Below are positions 13,560 to 21,448 of a stretch of DNA of 43,452 bases, piece after piece. Source of the DNA: Tagaea sp. CACIAM 22H2 (lineage in GTDB: Bacteria; Pseudomonadota; Alphaproteobacteria; CACIAM-22H2); assembly GCA_014444615.1 (NCBI GenBank), contig PVXE01000037.1, positions 1 through 43,452 of the forward strand, written 5' to 3'. The translations under genes were made by a program, and so were the position numbers. How positions within the stretch are numbered: position 1 is the stretch's first letter; the number at the start of each line of letters is the position of its first letter. A model generated the notes under the pieces. That model saw only the letters and a list, made by a program, of their open reading frames with translations, searched no databases and had not been told where the DNA came from.

Positions 13560-15488
13560 ATGCCGCCACCGGCCGATCGCGCGCACGATACGTTTCCCAA
13601 GCTGCTCCGGCGCAACGCGAACTTGCGCGCGATGCGCGTGGCGATGCGCGAGAAGGAGTTCGGCATCTGGCAAAGCTGGACTTGGGCGGCGATGGAAGCC
13701 GAGATCCGGAATCTGGCGAAGGGCCTGGCCGCCATCGGCCTGAAGCGCGGCCAGACGATCGCGTTGGTCGGGGACAACCGGCCCAAACTCTATTGGGCGA
13801 TCTGCGCCGCGCAATGCTTGGGCGCCATCCCCGTACCCGTCTATCAGGACGCGGTCGCGGACGAGATGGCGTTCGTCATCGGCCATGCCGAGACGCATAT
13901 CGCGATCGCCGAAGATCAAGAGCAGGTCGACAAGCTGCTGCTGGTCGCGCAAAAGGCGCCCGCGTTGACGCGCATCGTTTTCACCGACGCGCGCGGCATG
14001 CGTAACTACGCCGATCCCGCGTTGCTGGGCTACGAGGCGCTGATCGCGGCGGGAAAAGCATTCGACGATTCATGGCTCGACGCCGAAATCGCCAAAGGCA
14101 AAGGCGGCGACGCCTCGGTCATGCTCTACACGTCGGGCACCACGGGCCAGCCCAAAGGCGTGTTGCTCAGCTTCGACAACGTGATCCGCACGGCCGAGAA
14201 CGCGATCACGTTCGACAAGCTGAGCGAGGCCGACGAGATCCTCGCCTATCTGCCGATGGCGTGGGTCGGCGATCATATATTCTCGTATGCGGAAGCCTAC
14301 GTCGCCGGATTCTGCGTTAACTGCCCCGAATCCGGCGCCACGGTGATGACCGATTTGAAGGAGATCGGGCCGAGCTTCTTCTTTGCACCCCCGCGCATTT
14401 TCGAGAACATCCTGACCCAAGTGTCGATCCGGATGGAGGATGCGGGCGCGATCAAGCGCTGGCTCTACCGGCATTTCATGGCCGTGGCCAAGCGCACCGG
14501 CATCGCGCTGATGGACGGCAAGCCGGTCTCCGCTTTCGATCGACTGCATTACGCGCTGGGCGAAATCCTCGTCTACGGCCCGATCAAAAACGTGCTCGGG
14601 CTTTCGCGCATGCGCCTGGGCTACACCGCCGGCGAAGCGATCGGCCCGGATATTTTCGATTTCTACCGCTCGCTCGGCCTCAATCTCAAACAGCTTTACG
14701 GCGCCACAGAAACCTCGGTCTTCATCTGCATGCAGCCCGATGGGCAGATCAAATCCGACACGGTCGGCATCGCCGCACCCGAGGTCGAGATTAAGATCGC
14801 CGAAAACGGCGAAGTGCTGGTGAAATCGCCCGGCGTCTTCGCCGCCTACTACAAGAATCCCGACGCGACCAGCGGCGCCAAAACGCCGGATGGATATTAT
14901 CGGACGGGCGATGCCGGCTTCTTCGACCGCGACGGGCATCTGAAGATCATCGACCGCGCGAAGGATGTCGGCCGCCTGTCGGACGGCACGCTGTTCGCGC
15001 CGAAATACGTCGAGAACAAGCTGAAATTCTTCAGCTACGTGAAGGAAGCCGTGGCGTTCGGTGACGGGCGCGACCGGGTCGCCGTATTCGTGAACATCGA
15101 TCTCGAAGCCGTCGGCAACTGGGCCGAGCGCAACGGCATCGCCTATGCGAGCTATCAGGAACTCGCCGCCAAGCCCGAGGTTTACGAGCTGATCGGCGGC
15201 TGCGTCGAACAGGTGAACCGCGATCTCGCGGCCGATCCGCAGCTCGCGGGCTCGCAGATACGGCGCTTCCTGGTGCTGCATAAGGAACTCGACGCCGACG
15301 ACGGCGAATTGACCCGCACGCGCAAAGTGCGGCGCGGCTTCATCGCCGAACGCTACGCAGCACTGGTCGACGCGCTCTATTCCGATGCGGACCGCGCGCA
15401 TATTTCGGCGTCGATCACCTATGAAGACGGGCGCAAAGGCCGCCTCGACGCGGATCTGATGATCCGCGACGTGAAGGCGGCGGCATGA
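13560..15488 (+). CDS. AMP-forming long-chain acyl-CoA synthetase-like ligase
   Basis: A 642-residue member of the ANL adenylating family, which activates a carboxylic acid to its CoA thioester through an acyl-AMP. The P-loop motif YTSGTTGQPKG lies near residue 190, followed by YGATETS in the adenylate-binding region, then YYRTGDAGFFDRDGHLKI and an IDRAKDVGRL hinge. The C-terminal half is of the long-chain fatty acid ligase (FAA1/FadD15-like) type. It leads an operon with a branched-chain-type ABC importer, and its stop overlaps the livG start by 4 bases. In such clusters the ligase probably traps the imported acid as a CoA ester. The chain length or aromatic nature of the substrate is unknown. 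Confidence 0.88.
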   Translation: MPPPADRAHDTFPKLLRRNANLRAMRVAMREKEFGIWQSWTWAAMEAEIRNLAKGLAAIGLKRGQTIALVGDNRPKLYWAICAAQCLGAIPVPVYQDAVADEMAFVIGHAETHIAIAEDQEQVDKLLLVAQKAPALTRIVFTDARGMRNYADPALLGYEALIAAGKAFDDSWLDAEIAKGKGGDASVMLYTSGTTGQPKGVLLSFDNVIRTAENAITFDKLSEADEILAYLPMAWVGDHIFSYAEAYVAGFCVNCPESGATVMTDLKEIGPSFFFAPPRIFENILTQVSIRMEDAGAIKRWLYRHFMAVAKRTGIALMDGKPVSAFDRLHYALGEILVYGPIKNVLGLSRMRLGYTAGEAIGPDIFDFYRSLGLNLKQLYGATETSVFICMQPDGQIKSDTVGIAAPEVEIKIAENGEVLVKSPGVFAAYYKNPDATSGAKTPDGYYRTGDAGFFDRDGHLKIIDRAKDVGRLSDGTLFAPKYVENKLKFFSYVKEAVAFGDGRDRVAVFVNIDLEAVGNWAERNGIAYASYQELAAKPEVYELIGGCVEQVNRDLAADPQLAGSQIRRFLVLHKELDADDGELTRTRKVRRGFIAERYAALVDALYSDADRAHISASITYEDGRKGRLDADLMIRDVKAAA

Positions 15489-16258
15489 GCGAGATCCTGC
15501 TCAAGGTCGAGAACGTTTCGCTGGGCTTCGGCGGCGTGAAGGCGTTGAGCGAAGTGTCGTTCGATATCGTGAAAGGCGAAATCCGCGCGATCATCGGGCC
15601 CAACGGTGCTGGCAAGTCGTCGATGCTGAACTGCATCAACGGCTTCTACCAGCCCAGCGCCGGGCGCATCGTCTACAAGGGCGTCGAGCGCAGCGCGATG
15701 CGGCCCCACGCAGCGGCCGCGGGCGGGATCGCGCGCACCTTCCAGAACATCGCGCTGTTCAAGGGCATGTCGACGCTCGACAACATCATGACCGGGCGCC
15801 TGCTGAAGATGAAGCGCGGCTTCTTCTGGCAATGCCTGCATTGGGGCCCGGCGCGCGCCGAGGAAATCGCGCATCGCGAATTCGTCGAACGGATCATCGA
15901 TTTCTTGGAAATCCAAGCGATCCGTAAAACCCCGGTCGGCCGCCTGCCTTATGGTTTGCAGAAGCGCGTCGAGCTGGGCCGGGCATTGGCCGCCGAGCCC
16001 GAATTGCTGCTGCTGGACGAGCCGATGGCGGGCATGAATCTCGAGGAGAAAGAAGACATGTGCCGCTTCATCCTCGACGTGAACGAGGAATTCGGCACGA
16101 CGATCGCGCTGATCGAACACGATATGGGCGTGGTCATGGACATTTCCGACCGCGTGGTCGTGCTGGAATACGGGCGCAAGATCGCCGACGGCGTACCCGA
16201 CGCGGTCAAAGCCGACAAACGCGTGATCGACGCCTATCTGGGCGTCGCGCACGAATGA
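15485..16258 (+). CDS. livG: Branched-chain-type ABC transporter ATP-binding protein LivG
   Basis: A 257-residue ABC ATPase of the LivG subfamily. Walker A is GPNGAGKS at 38-45, the Q loop lies near ARTFQNIALF, and Walker B is LLLLDEPMAG near 174-183. The region before Walker B reads LPYGLQKRVELGRALAAEP, a slightly divergent signature with LPYGLQ in place of LSGGQ. It forms the cytoplasmic motor with LivF. Its ATG overlaps the ligase stop (ATGA). Homology is to amino acid importers, but the two flanking CoA ligases suggest a carboxylic acid substrate. Confidence 0.92.
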   Translation: MSEILLKVENVSLGFGGVKALSEVSFDIVKGEIRAIIGPNGAGKSSMLNCINGFYQPSAGRIVYKGVERSAMRPHAAAAGGIARTFQNIALFKGMSTLDNIMTGRLLKMKRGFFWQCLHWGPARAEEIAHREFVERIIDFLEIQAIRKTPVGRLPYGLQKRVELGRALAAEPELLLLDEPMAGMNLEEKEDMCRFILDVNEEFGTTIALIEHDMGVVMDISDRVVVLEYGRKIADGVPDAVKADKRVIDAYLGVAHE

Positions 16259-16265
16259 GGGGCCG

Positions 16266-17192
16266 ATGATCGACATTCTGTTCGGCCCGCTGAAGGAAAT
16301 CTGGGAGTTTCCGGCGTTCTTCGCCGAAGTCGTGATCGGCGGCTTGCTGTCGGGTGTGATGTACAGCCTGGTGGCGTTGGGTTTCGTGCTGATCTTCAAA
16401 GCGTCGGGCGTGTTCAACTTCGCGCAAGGGGCCATGGTGCTGTGCGCGGCATTGACCTTCGTCGGCTTCGAGGAACTGGGCGCGCCGATCTGGCTGGCGC
16501 TGATCCTGACGCTGGGCGTGATGCTGCTGATGGCGCTGGCGATCGAGCGCCTCGTGCTGCGCCCGCTGGTCAATCAAGCGCCGATCATCCTGTTCATGGC
16601 GACGATCGGCGTGACCTTCTTCATCGACGGCTTGTTTCAAACGATCTGGGGATCGGACGTGAAGCGCCTGGATGTCGGCATCCCCAAGGACCCGATCGAG
16701 TTCGCCGGCGTGCAGGTCAACAGCTTCGACATCGTCGCCGCGTTGATCGCGGGCGCCTTGGTCGGCGGCCTCGCCTTCTTCTTCCAATCGACGCGCATCG
16801 GCCGGGCCTTGCGCGCCGTCGCCGACGACCATCAGGCGGCGCAATCGGTCGGCATTCCGCTGCAAACGATCTGGGTGATCGTTTGGGCGGTCGCGGGCCT
16901 TGTCGCGCTGGTCGCCGGGATCATGTGGGGATCGAAACTCGGCGTGCAATTCTCGCTCGCCCTGATCGCGTTGAAAGCGCTGCCGGTGCTGATCCTGGGC
17001 GGCTTCACGTCGATTCCCGGCGCCATCGTCGGGGGCCTCATCATCGGTATGGGCGAGAAAGTGGCGGAGGTCTATTGGGCGCCGGGCATCGGCGGCGGGA
17101 TCGAGGATTGGTTCGCCTATATCCTCGCCCTCGTCTTCCTGATGTTCCGCCCGCAGGGCCTGTTCGGCGAAAAAATCATCGAGCGGGTGTGA
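16266..17192 (+). CDS. livH: Branched-chain-type ABC transporter permease LivH
   Basis: A 308-residue integral membrane permease of the LivH family with about eight hydrophobic segments. The conserved GFVLIFKASGVFNFAQGAMV lies near residues 39-58, and the cytoplasmic loop has STRIGRALRAVADDHQAAQSVGI, which contacts the ATPase. Length is normal. It starts 7 bases after livG and overlaps livM by one base (TGATG). It pairs with LivM to form the channel. Confidence 0.93.
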   Translation: MIDILFGPLKEIWEFPAFFAEVVIGGLLSGVMYSLVALGFVLIFKASGVFNFAQGAMVLCAALTFVGFEELGAPIWLALILTLGVMLLMALAIERLVLRPLVNQAPIILFMATIGVTFFIDGLFQTIWGSDVKRLDVGIPKDPIEFAGVQVNSFDIVAALIAGALVGGLAFFFQSTRIGRALRAVADDHQAAQSVGIPLQTIWVIVWAVAGLVALVAGIMWGSKLGVQFSLALIALKALPVLILGGFTSIPGAIVGGLIIGMGEKVAEVYWAPGIGGGIEDWFAYILALVFLMFRPQGLFGEKIIERV

Positions 17193-18268
17193 TGCTGTAT
17201 CGCGAATCCGGCCAATTCAAATCCGACTACGCCGCCGATCAGGCGATCTTCCCGATCCGCCAGGATCGCATCGGCATGGCCGCGATATTGTTCGCGGCCT
17301 TCGTCGTCGTGCCCTTGATCGCCGACCATTATTTCCTGTCGACGATCCTGATCCCGTTCCTGATCTTCGCGCTCGCCGCGATCGGCCTCAACATCCTCAC
17401 GGGCTATTGCGGGCAATTGTCGCTGGGCACGGGCGGCTTCATGGCGTGCGGCGCCTTCGCCGCCTATAAATTCGCGACGGCGTTCCCCGAGCTCAACATC
17501 GTGCTCGTCTTCCTGCTGTCGGGCGGTGTCGCGGCTGCCGTCGGCGTCGTGTTCGGCGTGCCGAGCCTGCGCATCAAAGGCTTCTATCTGGCGGTCGCGA
17601 CATTGGCCGCACAGTTCTTTTTGATCTGGCTGTTCACCAAGCTGCCTTGGTTCACGAATTACTCGAGCTCCGGCGTCATCTCCGCGCCGCCGCGATCGGT
17701 TTTCGGATTTTACGTGACCGGCATCGAGGCGACGGCCGAGGCGAAGTATATTTTCTGCCTGACGCTGGTCGCCGTCCTGGCGCTGGTCGCCAAGAATCTC
17801 GTGCGCGGGCGGATCGGCCGCGCCTGGATGGCGATCCGCGACATGGATATCGCGGCGGAGATCATCGGCATCCGGCCCTTGCGCACCAAGCTGCTCGCCT
17901 TCGCGGTGTCGTCCTTCTATTGCGGGGTGGCGGGCGCGCTCTGGGCGTTCATCTACACAAGCTCGGTCGAGGCGCTCGCCTTCGACATCAACCGGTCCTT
18001 TCAGATCCTGTTCATGATCATCATCGGCGGCTTGGGTTCGATCCTCGGCTCGTTCTTGGGCGCCGCGTTCATCGTGCTGCTGCCGATTTTTCTGAACGTC
18101 GTGCCCACGGCTTTGGGCGTGCCGCTGTCCACCGCCACGATCGCGCATTTCGAGTACATGATCTTCGGCGCGCTGATCGTGTTCTTCCTGATCGTCGAGC
18201 CGCACGGCCTCGCGCGCCTTTGGCAATTGGCCAAGGAAAAACTGCGTTTGTGGCCCTTCCCGCATTGA
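17192..18268 (+). CDS. livM: Branched-chain-type ABC transporter permease LivM
   Basis: A 358-residue membrane permease of the LivM family. After a hydrophilic N-terminus of about 30 residues it has multiple membrane helices, the family motif LNILTGYCGQLSLGTGGFMACGAF, and the coupling loop with GRAWMAIRDMDIAAEIIGI. The ATG at 17192 overlaps the livH stop. In related clusters livJ follows directly, but here a cytochrome gene and an arsenic island intervene. Confidence 0.93.
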   Translation: MLYRESGQFKSDYAADQAIFPIRQDRIGMAAILFAAFVVVPLIADHYFLSTILIPFLIFALAAIGLNILTGYCGQLSLGTGGFMACGAFAAYKFATAFPELNIVLVFLLSGGVAAAVGVVFGVPSLRIKGFYLAVATLAAQFFLIWLFTKLPWFTNYSSSGVISAPPRSVFGFYVTGIEATAEAKYIFCLTLVAVLALVAKNLVRGRIGRAWMAIRDMDIAAEIIGIRPLRTKLLAFAVSSFYCGVAGALWAFIYTSSVEALAFDINRSFQILFMIIIGGLGSILGSFLGAAFIVLLPIFLNVVPTALGVPLSTATIAHFEYMIFGALIVFFLIVEPHGLARLWQLAKEKLRLWPFPH

Positions 18269-18302
18269 ACGCGGCCCCCGCGACAAAACGGCGCGCCCGA
18301 TG

Positions 18303-18330
18303 TTGAAATCGGGCAGGGTCTGGCATAACT
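18303..18330 (+). promoter_or_regulatory. Possible promoter of the cytochrome c gene
   Basis: TTGAAA at 18303-18308 and ATAACT at 18325-18330 are 16 bases apart, 35 bases before the cytochrome ATG. The -35 falls inside a 7-bp hairpin (18295-18314) that follows livM. The match is moderate. Confidence 0.35.
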
Positions 18331-18364
18331 CTTTGCCCACACCCACAGTATCGAGGCTCGACCG

Positions 18365-18736
18365 ATGAAGCTCCCCCTCGCCGCCGCTTTTCTCGCTTTT
18401 GCCGCCTACGCCGCCCCCGCCCAAGCCGCCGACGCGGCTGCGGGCGAAGCGGCGTTCAAACGCCTGTGCGCGGCCTGCCATATCGTGACGGCCGAAGGCC
18501 GCCGCGGTGTCGGCCCGACGCTGTTCGGCGTCGTCGGCCGCCACTCGGGCAAAGTCGAAGGCTTCCGCTACTCGGCCGCCAATCAGAAGGCCGATCTCGT
18601 CTGGACGCCCGAAGTGCTCGACAAGTATCTGACCAATCCGCGCGAAGTGGTGCCCGGCACGACAATGGCCTTCGCCGGTATCCGCAACGAGACCGAGCGC
18701 GCCAACGTCATCGCGTATCTTGCGACGCTGAAATAA
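18365..18736 (+). CDS. Periplasmic class I cytochrome c (cytochrome c2-like)
   Basis: A 123-residue precursor with a signal peptide ending at AQA near residue 21. The haem attachment site is CAACH (Cys35, Cys38, His39) and the probable sixth ligand is Met101 in VPGTTMAFAGI. The GVGPTLFGVVGR and FRYSAANQKADLVWTPEVLDKYL segments are typical of soluble cytochrome c2/c550 electron carriers. Haem would be attached by the Ccm system encoded at 26203-33404. It sits between livM and the arsenic island, and its last 29 bases overlap the 3' end of the arsO-like gene on the other strand. Whether it donates electrons to an oxidase or another enzyme is not shown. Confidence 0.92.
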   Translation: MKLPLAAAFLAFAAYAAPAQAADAAAGEAAFKRLCAACHIVTAEGRRGVGPTLFGVVGRHSGKVEGFRYSAANQKADLVWTPEVLDKYLTNPREVVPGTTMAFAGIRNETERANVIAYLATLK

Positions 18737-20114
18737 GCGCCGGTGCGGCGCAGCCGCATCCCGCTTCGCCCGCCGCTTTCGCTTCCTGGTCGTCGACGCA
18801 GCACGCGTCGGCGACCGTCGCGGGCCCGCCGCAGCACCCCGCCGACGCCGCCGGCGCACTGGCGGCCTTGACGCGCACGGTGGTTTTGACCGGCCCCGCG
18901 CACACGCCCGTTTCGGGCAATACCAATTCCACTCGCCGCGCGGCGACCGTGTCGCCCGCCAATTCGGCCACGATCGAGCGCACCTGTTCATAGCCGGTGG
19001 CGAGCAGGAAGGTCGGCGCGCGGCCATAGGCCTTCATGCCGGCGAGATAGAAGCCCGGGTCGGGATGCGCCAACTCGACGGCGCCATGCGGACGCACCGT
19101 GCCGCAGGAGTGCAGATTGGGATCGATCAGCGGCCCCAACGCGGCCGGGCATTCCAGAGCGGGATCGAGCGACAGGCGCACCTCGCGCAGCATATCGAGA
19201 TCGGGCCGGAAGCCCGTCGCGACGATCAGTTCGTCCGCCGTCACGCGGCGTTCGCCCGCGCGCAGAACCAAGCCGGGCTCGATCGCGTCGAGATGGAAGC
19301 CCTTCTCGACCTCGATCCGGCCCAGCGCGACGAGTTCCGCGATCTCGCTGCCGAGCGCGCCGCGCGCGGCCAGCGCGTCGGCCGAACCGCCGCCGAAAGC
19401 ACGTTCCAGCCGCATGCCGCGATAGAGCCAGACGATCCGCGTACCCGGTGCGGTTTCGGCCAGGGCTGCGAGTTCGATCAGCGTGCCGATCGCCGAATGC
19501 CCGCCGCCCAGCACGGCGATGCGCTTGCCCGCATAGCGCGCGCGGGCCGCCCCAGCGATGTCGGGCATGCCATAGGAAATATGCGCCGCGTTCGCCGCTT
19601 CGCCCGGTGCCGCCCGGCCATCGGCGCCGGCCGGGTTGGGCGCGAACCACGTGCCCGACGCATCGATCACCGCATCGGCGCGGAACCGCCAAGGACCGTC
19701 GGGCGTATCGACGATCAGTTCGTACGGCGCTTGCGCGCGGCCCGCGTTCTTCACCTTGTCGATGCCCGCGCGCCCGATGGACCGGACCGTATGGCGATAG
19801 CGCACGGCCTTGCGCATCGCGTCGGTCGCGGCGAGCGGCGCCACATAGCGGTCGCAGAGTTCGACGCCGGTCGGGTGGCCGGTATCGTCGGGCCGCTTCC
19901 AGCCGGTCTTCGCCAGCAAACGCGCACTCGCGGCATCGATGTTCAACGACCAGGTCGAGAACATCCGCACATGCCCCCATTGCGCGATGGCGTGGCCCGC
20001 CTCGGGCCCGCGCTCGAACACGATCGGTTCGATTCCGTATTCCAACGCATGGGCGGCGGCGGCCAAACCGACGGGCCCCGCGCCGACGATGGCGATACGC
20101 TTCACAGGGTTCAT
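18708..20114 (-). CDS. arsO: ArsO-like FAD/NAD(P)-binding flavoprotein of the arsenic operon
   Basis: A 468-residue flavoprotein monooxygenase-like protein. The N-terminal dinucleotide fold is GAGPVGLAAAAHA near residues 11-23, a second nucleotide site is VLGGGHSAIGT near the middle, and ATGFRPDLD follows. Similar flavoproteins, often called ArsO, recur in ars operons; their reaction is poorly defined. The tail is cysteine-rich (GCCGGP, ACCVDD, GCGC), suggesting As(III) or metal binding. The last eight residues or so are read from the antisense of the cytochrome c gene, so the natural end may have been lost at an insertion junction. GGAG precedes the ATG by 7 bases, and an operator-like dyad lies at 20127-20146. 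Confidence 0.78.
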   Translation of the reverse strand: MNPVKRIAIVGAGPVGLAAAAHALEYGIEPIVFERGPEAGHAIAQWGHVRMFSTWSLNIDAASARLLAKTGWKRPDDTGHPTGVELCDRYVAPLAATDAMRKAVRYRHTVRSIGRAGIDKVKNAGRAQAPYELIVDTPDGPWRFRADAVIDASGTWFAPNPAGADGRAAPGEAANAAHISYGMPDIAGAARARYAGKRIAVLGGGHSAIGTLIELAALAETAPGTRIVWLYRGMRLERAFGGGSADALAARGALGSEIAELVALGRIEVEKGFHLDAIEPGLVLRAGERRVTADELIVATGFRPDLDMLREVRLSLDPALECPAALGPLIDPNLHSCGTVRPHGAVELAHPDPGFYLAGMKAYGRAPTFLLATGYEQVRSIVAELAGDTVAARRVELVLPETGVCAGPVKTTVRVKAASAPAASAGCCGGPATVADACCVDDQEAKAAGEAGCGCAAPALISASQDTR

Positions 20115-20126
20115 TTCAATCTCCGT

Positions 20127-20146
20127 ATTTCTGGAAAGTTGGAAAT
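20127..20146. promoter_or_regulatory. Putative ArsR operator upstream of arsO
   Basis: ATTTC at 20127-20131 and GAAAT at 20142-20146 form a dyad with 10 bases between the arms. The sequence TATTTCTGGAA at 20126-20136 recurs exactly at 20514-20524 in the arsR divergent region, also in an ATTTC-N10-GAAAT setting. It lies immediately before the arsO ribosome binding site. Confidence 0.55.
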
Positions 20147-20157
20147 TATGGCCAAAA

Positions 20158-20475
20158 TCACGCGGCCTTGCCGTCGCGCGCGGCGCAGCTCGATTCGACG
20201 CAGCACTCGGCCACGAGGAAATCGACCAGCCCGCGCATCAGCTTGAAGTCGGCGGTGCAAAGCAGCGTTGTGCGCTCGCGCGTTTGCCGGACGAGCCCGG
20301 CCGCGCACAGCGCCTTCAGATGGTGCGACAGCGTGGAGCCGGGCAGATCCAAACGCTGCTGGATGCGGCCCACGGGCAAGCCTTCCTCGCCCGCGCGCAC
20401 GAGCAGACGGAAAATCGCCAGGCGCGTGGGATTGCCCAGGGCTTCGAGATGTGCGGCGGCGGTTTCGGTCTTCAT
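20158..20475 (-). CDS. arsR: ArsR-family arsenite-responsive repressor 1
   Basis: A 105-residue winged-helix repressor. The recognition helix region is DLPGSTLSHHLKAL near 43-56, and the C-terminus carries ECCVESSC, a CC-x4-C cluster. The inducer site in helix 3 of plasmid R773 ArsR (CVC) is absent, so this belongs with the ArsR group that senses As(III) with C-terminal cysteines, as in Acidithiobacillus ferrooxidans. It lies upstream of arsO on the same strand (43-base gap) and is divergent from the second arsR. A good promoter places the transcription start at or next to the ATG, and there is no ribosome binding site, so the mRNA may be leaderless. Confidence 0.9.
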   Translation of the reverse strand: MKTETAAAHLEALGNPTRLAIFRLLVRAGEEGLPVGRIQQRLDLPGSTLSHHLKALCAAGLVRQTRERTTLLCTADFKLMRGLVDFLVAECCVESSCAARDGKAA

Positions 20476-20481
20476 GACGCG

Positions 20482-20510
20482 AATATGTCATCGCGCGGTC
20501 ACGGAGTCAA
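20482..20510 (-). promoter_or_regulatory. Sigma-70 promoter of arsR1
   Basis: On the minus strand TTGACT (20510-20505) and CATATT (20487-20482) are 17 bases apart. The expected start is about 20475, which is the A of the arsR1 ATG, so the transcript would have no leader. Confidence 0.65.
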
Positions 20511-20512
20511 CC

Positions 20513-20536
20513 ATATTTCTGGAATATTCGAAATAT
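20513..20536. promoter_or_regulatory. Putative ArsR operator between the divergent arsR genes
   Basis: ATATTTC at 20513-20519 and GAAATAT at 20530-20536 form a 7-bp dyad with a 10-base spacer, in AT-rich DNA between the two arsR promoters. It shares TATTTCTGGAA with the site before arsO. Confidence 0.6.
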
Positions 20537-20546
20537 AAGTTTCGTC

Positions 20547-20584
20547 TTGAGGCCGGAAAGTTATTTTGATATTTTTAAAAATAT
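20547..20584 (+). promoter_or_regulatory. Promoter and palindrome of arsR2
   Basis: TTGAGG at 20547-20552 and TATTTT at 20570-20575 are 17 bases apart. A perfect 16-bp palindrome, ATATTTTTAAAAATAT at 20569-20584, covers the -10 and the predicted start and runs into the ATG at 20583. It is a plausible second repressor site. The predicted start near 20582 implies a leaderless or nearly leaderless mRNA. Confidence 0.45.
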
Positions 20585-20945
20585 GAAAGATATGCATGTC
20601 ATCGATGCGCTCGGCGCCTTGGCGCAAGCGACAAGGCTGGGCGCGTTCCGCGCCCTCGTCGCCGCCGGGCCGGATGGACTTGCGGCCGGCGACCTTGCCC
20701 GTGCGCTGGACGTGCCGCCGCCCACTTTGTCGTTCCATCTGCGCGATCTGGAAAACGCGGGCCTGATCGCGTCGGCGCGCGAAGGCCGCTCGATCCGCTA
20801 CACGGCGGATTTCGAAGCGATGTCCGCGCTGGTTGGTTTCCTGACCGACAATTGCTGCGGCGGCAATCCCGCCCTTTGCGCGCCGGCGAAAGCCTGCCCG
20901 CCCGCCAAATCCCTTGCCCCTCGAACCAAGAGCGCCGTGCGATGA
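20583..20945 (+). CDS. arsR: ArsR-family arsenite-responsive repressor 2
   Basis: A 120-residue winged-helix repressor. The DNA-binding region is DVPPPTLSFHLRDLENAG and the C-terminus has NCCGGNPALC, a CC-x6-C cluster, followed by a short Cys/Lys/Pro-rich tail. Like repressor 1 it lacks the helix-3 CVC site and should sense As(III) through the C-terminal cysteines. It heads the arsC-aqpS unit, and its stop overlaps the arsC start (ATGA). The ATG at 20583 is chosen; an ATG three codons later is also possible. No ribosome binding site is present at either. The two repressors differ clearly in sequence, so they may answer to different ligands or operators. Confidence 0.88.
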   Translation: MKDMHVIDALGALAQATRLGAFRALVAAGPDGLAAGDLARALDVPPPTLSFHLRDLENAGLIASAREGRSIRYTADFEAMSALVGFLTDNCCGGNPALCAPAKACPPAKSLAPRTKSAVR

Positions 20946-21448
20946 CCGACGACGTCAAAAACGTCCTGTTCTTGTGCACCCACAACTCCGCGCGTTCGGT
21001 GATGGCCGAAGCGCTTCTGAACAAGCATGGGAAGGGCCGCTTCAAGGCGTATAGCGCGGGGTCCTTCCCGTCGGGGCGGATCAACCCGTTCGTCGAAGCG
21101 CTGCTGCAGCGTATGGGCTTCGATACGTCGGGCTCCCGGTCCAAAAGCTGGGACGAATTCGCCAAGCCGGGCGCGCCGGCAATGCATTTCGTGTTCACCG
21201 TGTGCGATCAGGCGGCGGGCGAAGCCTGCCCGATTTGGCCGGGCCAGCCGATGACCGCGCATTGGGGCTTCCCCGATCCGTCGAGCGTCCAGGGCAGCGA
21301 CGCGGAGAAGGCGGCTTTTACCGCCGATGTGTTCCGCATGATCGAGCGGCGCATCCAAATCTTCGCGCAATTGCCGCTGGCGACGCTGTCGAAGCTGGAG
21401 ATCCAGCGCAAGATCGACGAAATGGGCAAAAGCAAGGAACCGGCGTGA
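20942..21448 (+). CDS. arsC: Arsenate reductase, low-molecular-weight phosphatase type
   Basis: A 168-residue arsenate reductase of the tyrosine-phosphatase fold, reducing arsenate to arsenite. The anion-binding P-loop is CTHNSAR with catalytic Cys12 and Arg18, and Asp112 (PDPSS) is the general acid. Further cysteines at 88 and 96 lie where thioredoxin-linked enzymes keep their redox pair, so thioredoxin is the likely electron donor. Length is slightly greater than the 130-140 residues of the shortest forms because of a C-terminal helix. It overlaps arsR2 (ATGA) and aqpS (GTGA), forming one coupled unit. Confidence 0.93.
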   Translation: MTDDVKNVLFLCTHNSARSVMAEALLNKHGKGRFKAYSAGSFPSGRINPFVEALLQRMGFDTSGSRSKSWDEFAKPGAPAMHFVFTVCDQAAGEACPIWPGQPMTAHWGFPDPSSVQGSDAEKAAFTADVFRMIERRIQIFAQLPLATLSKLEIQRKIDEMGKSKEPA

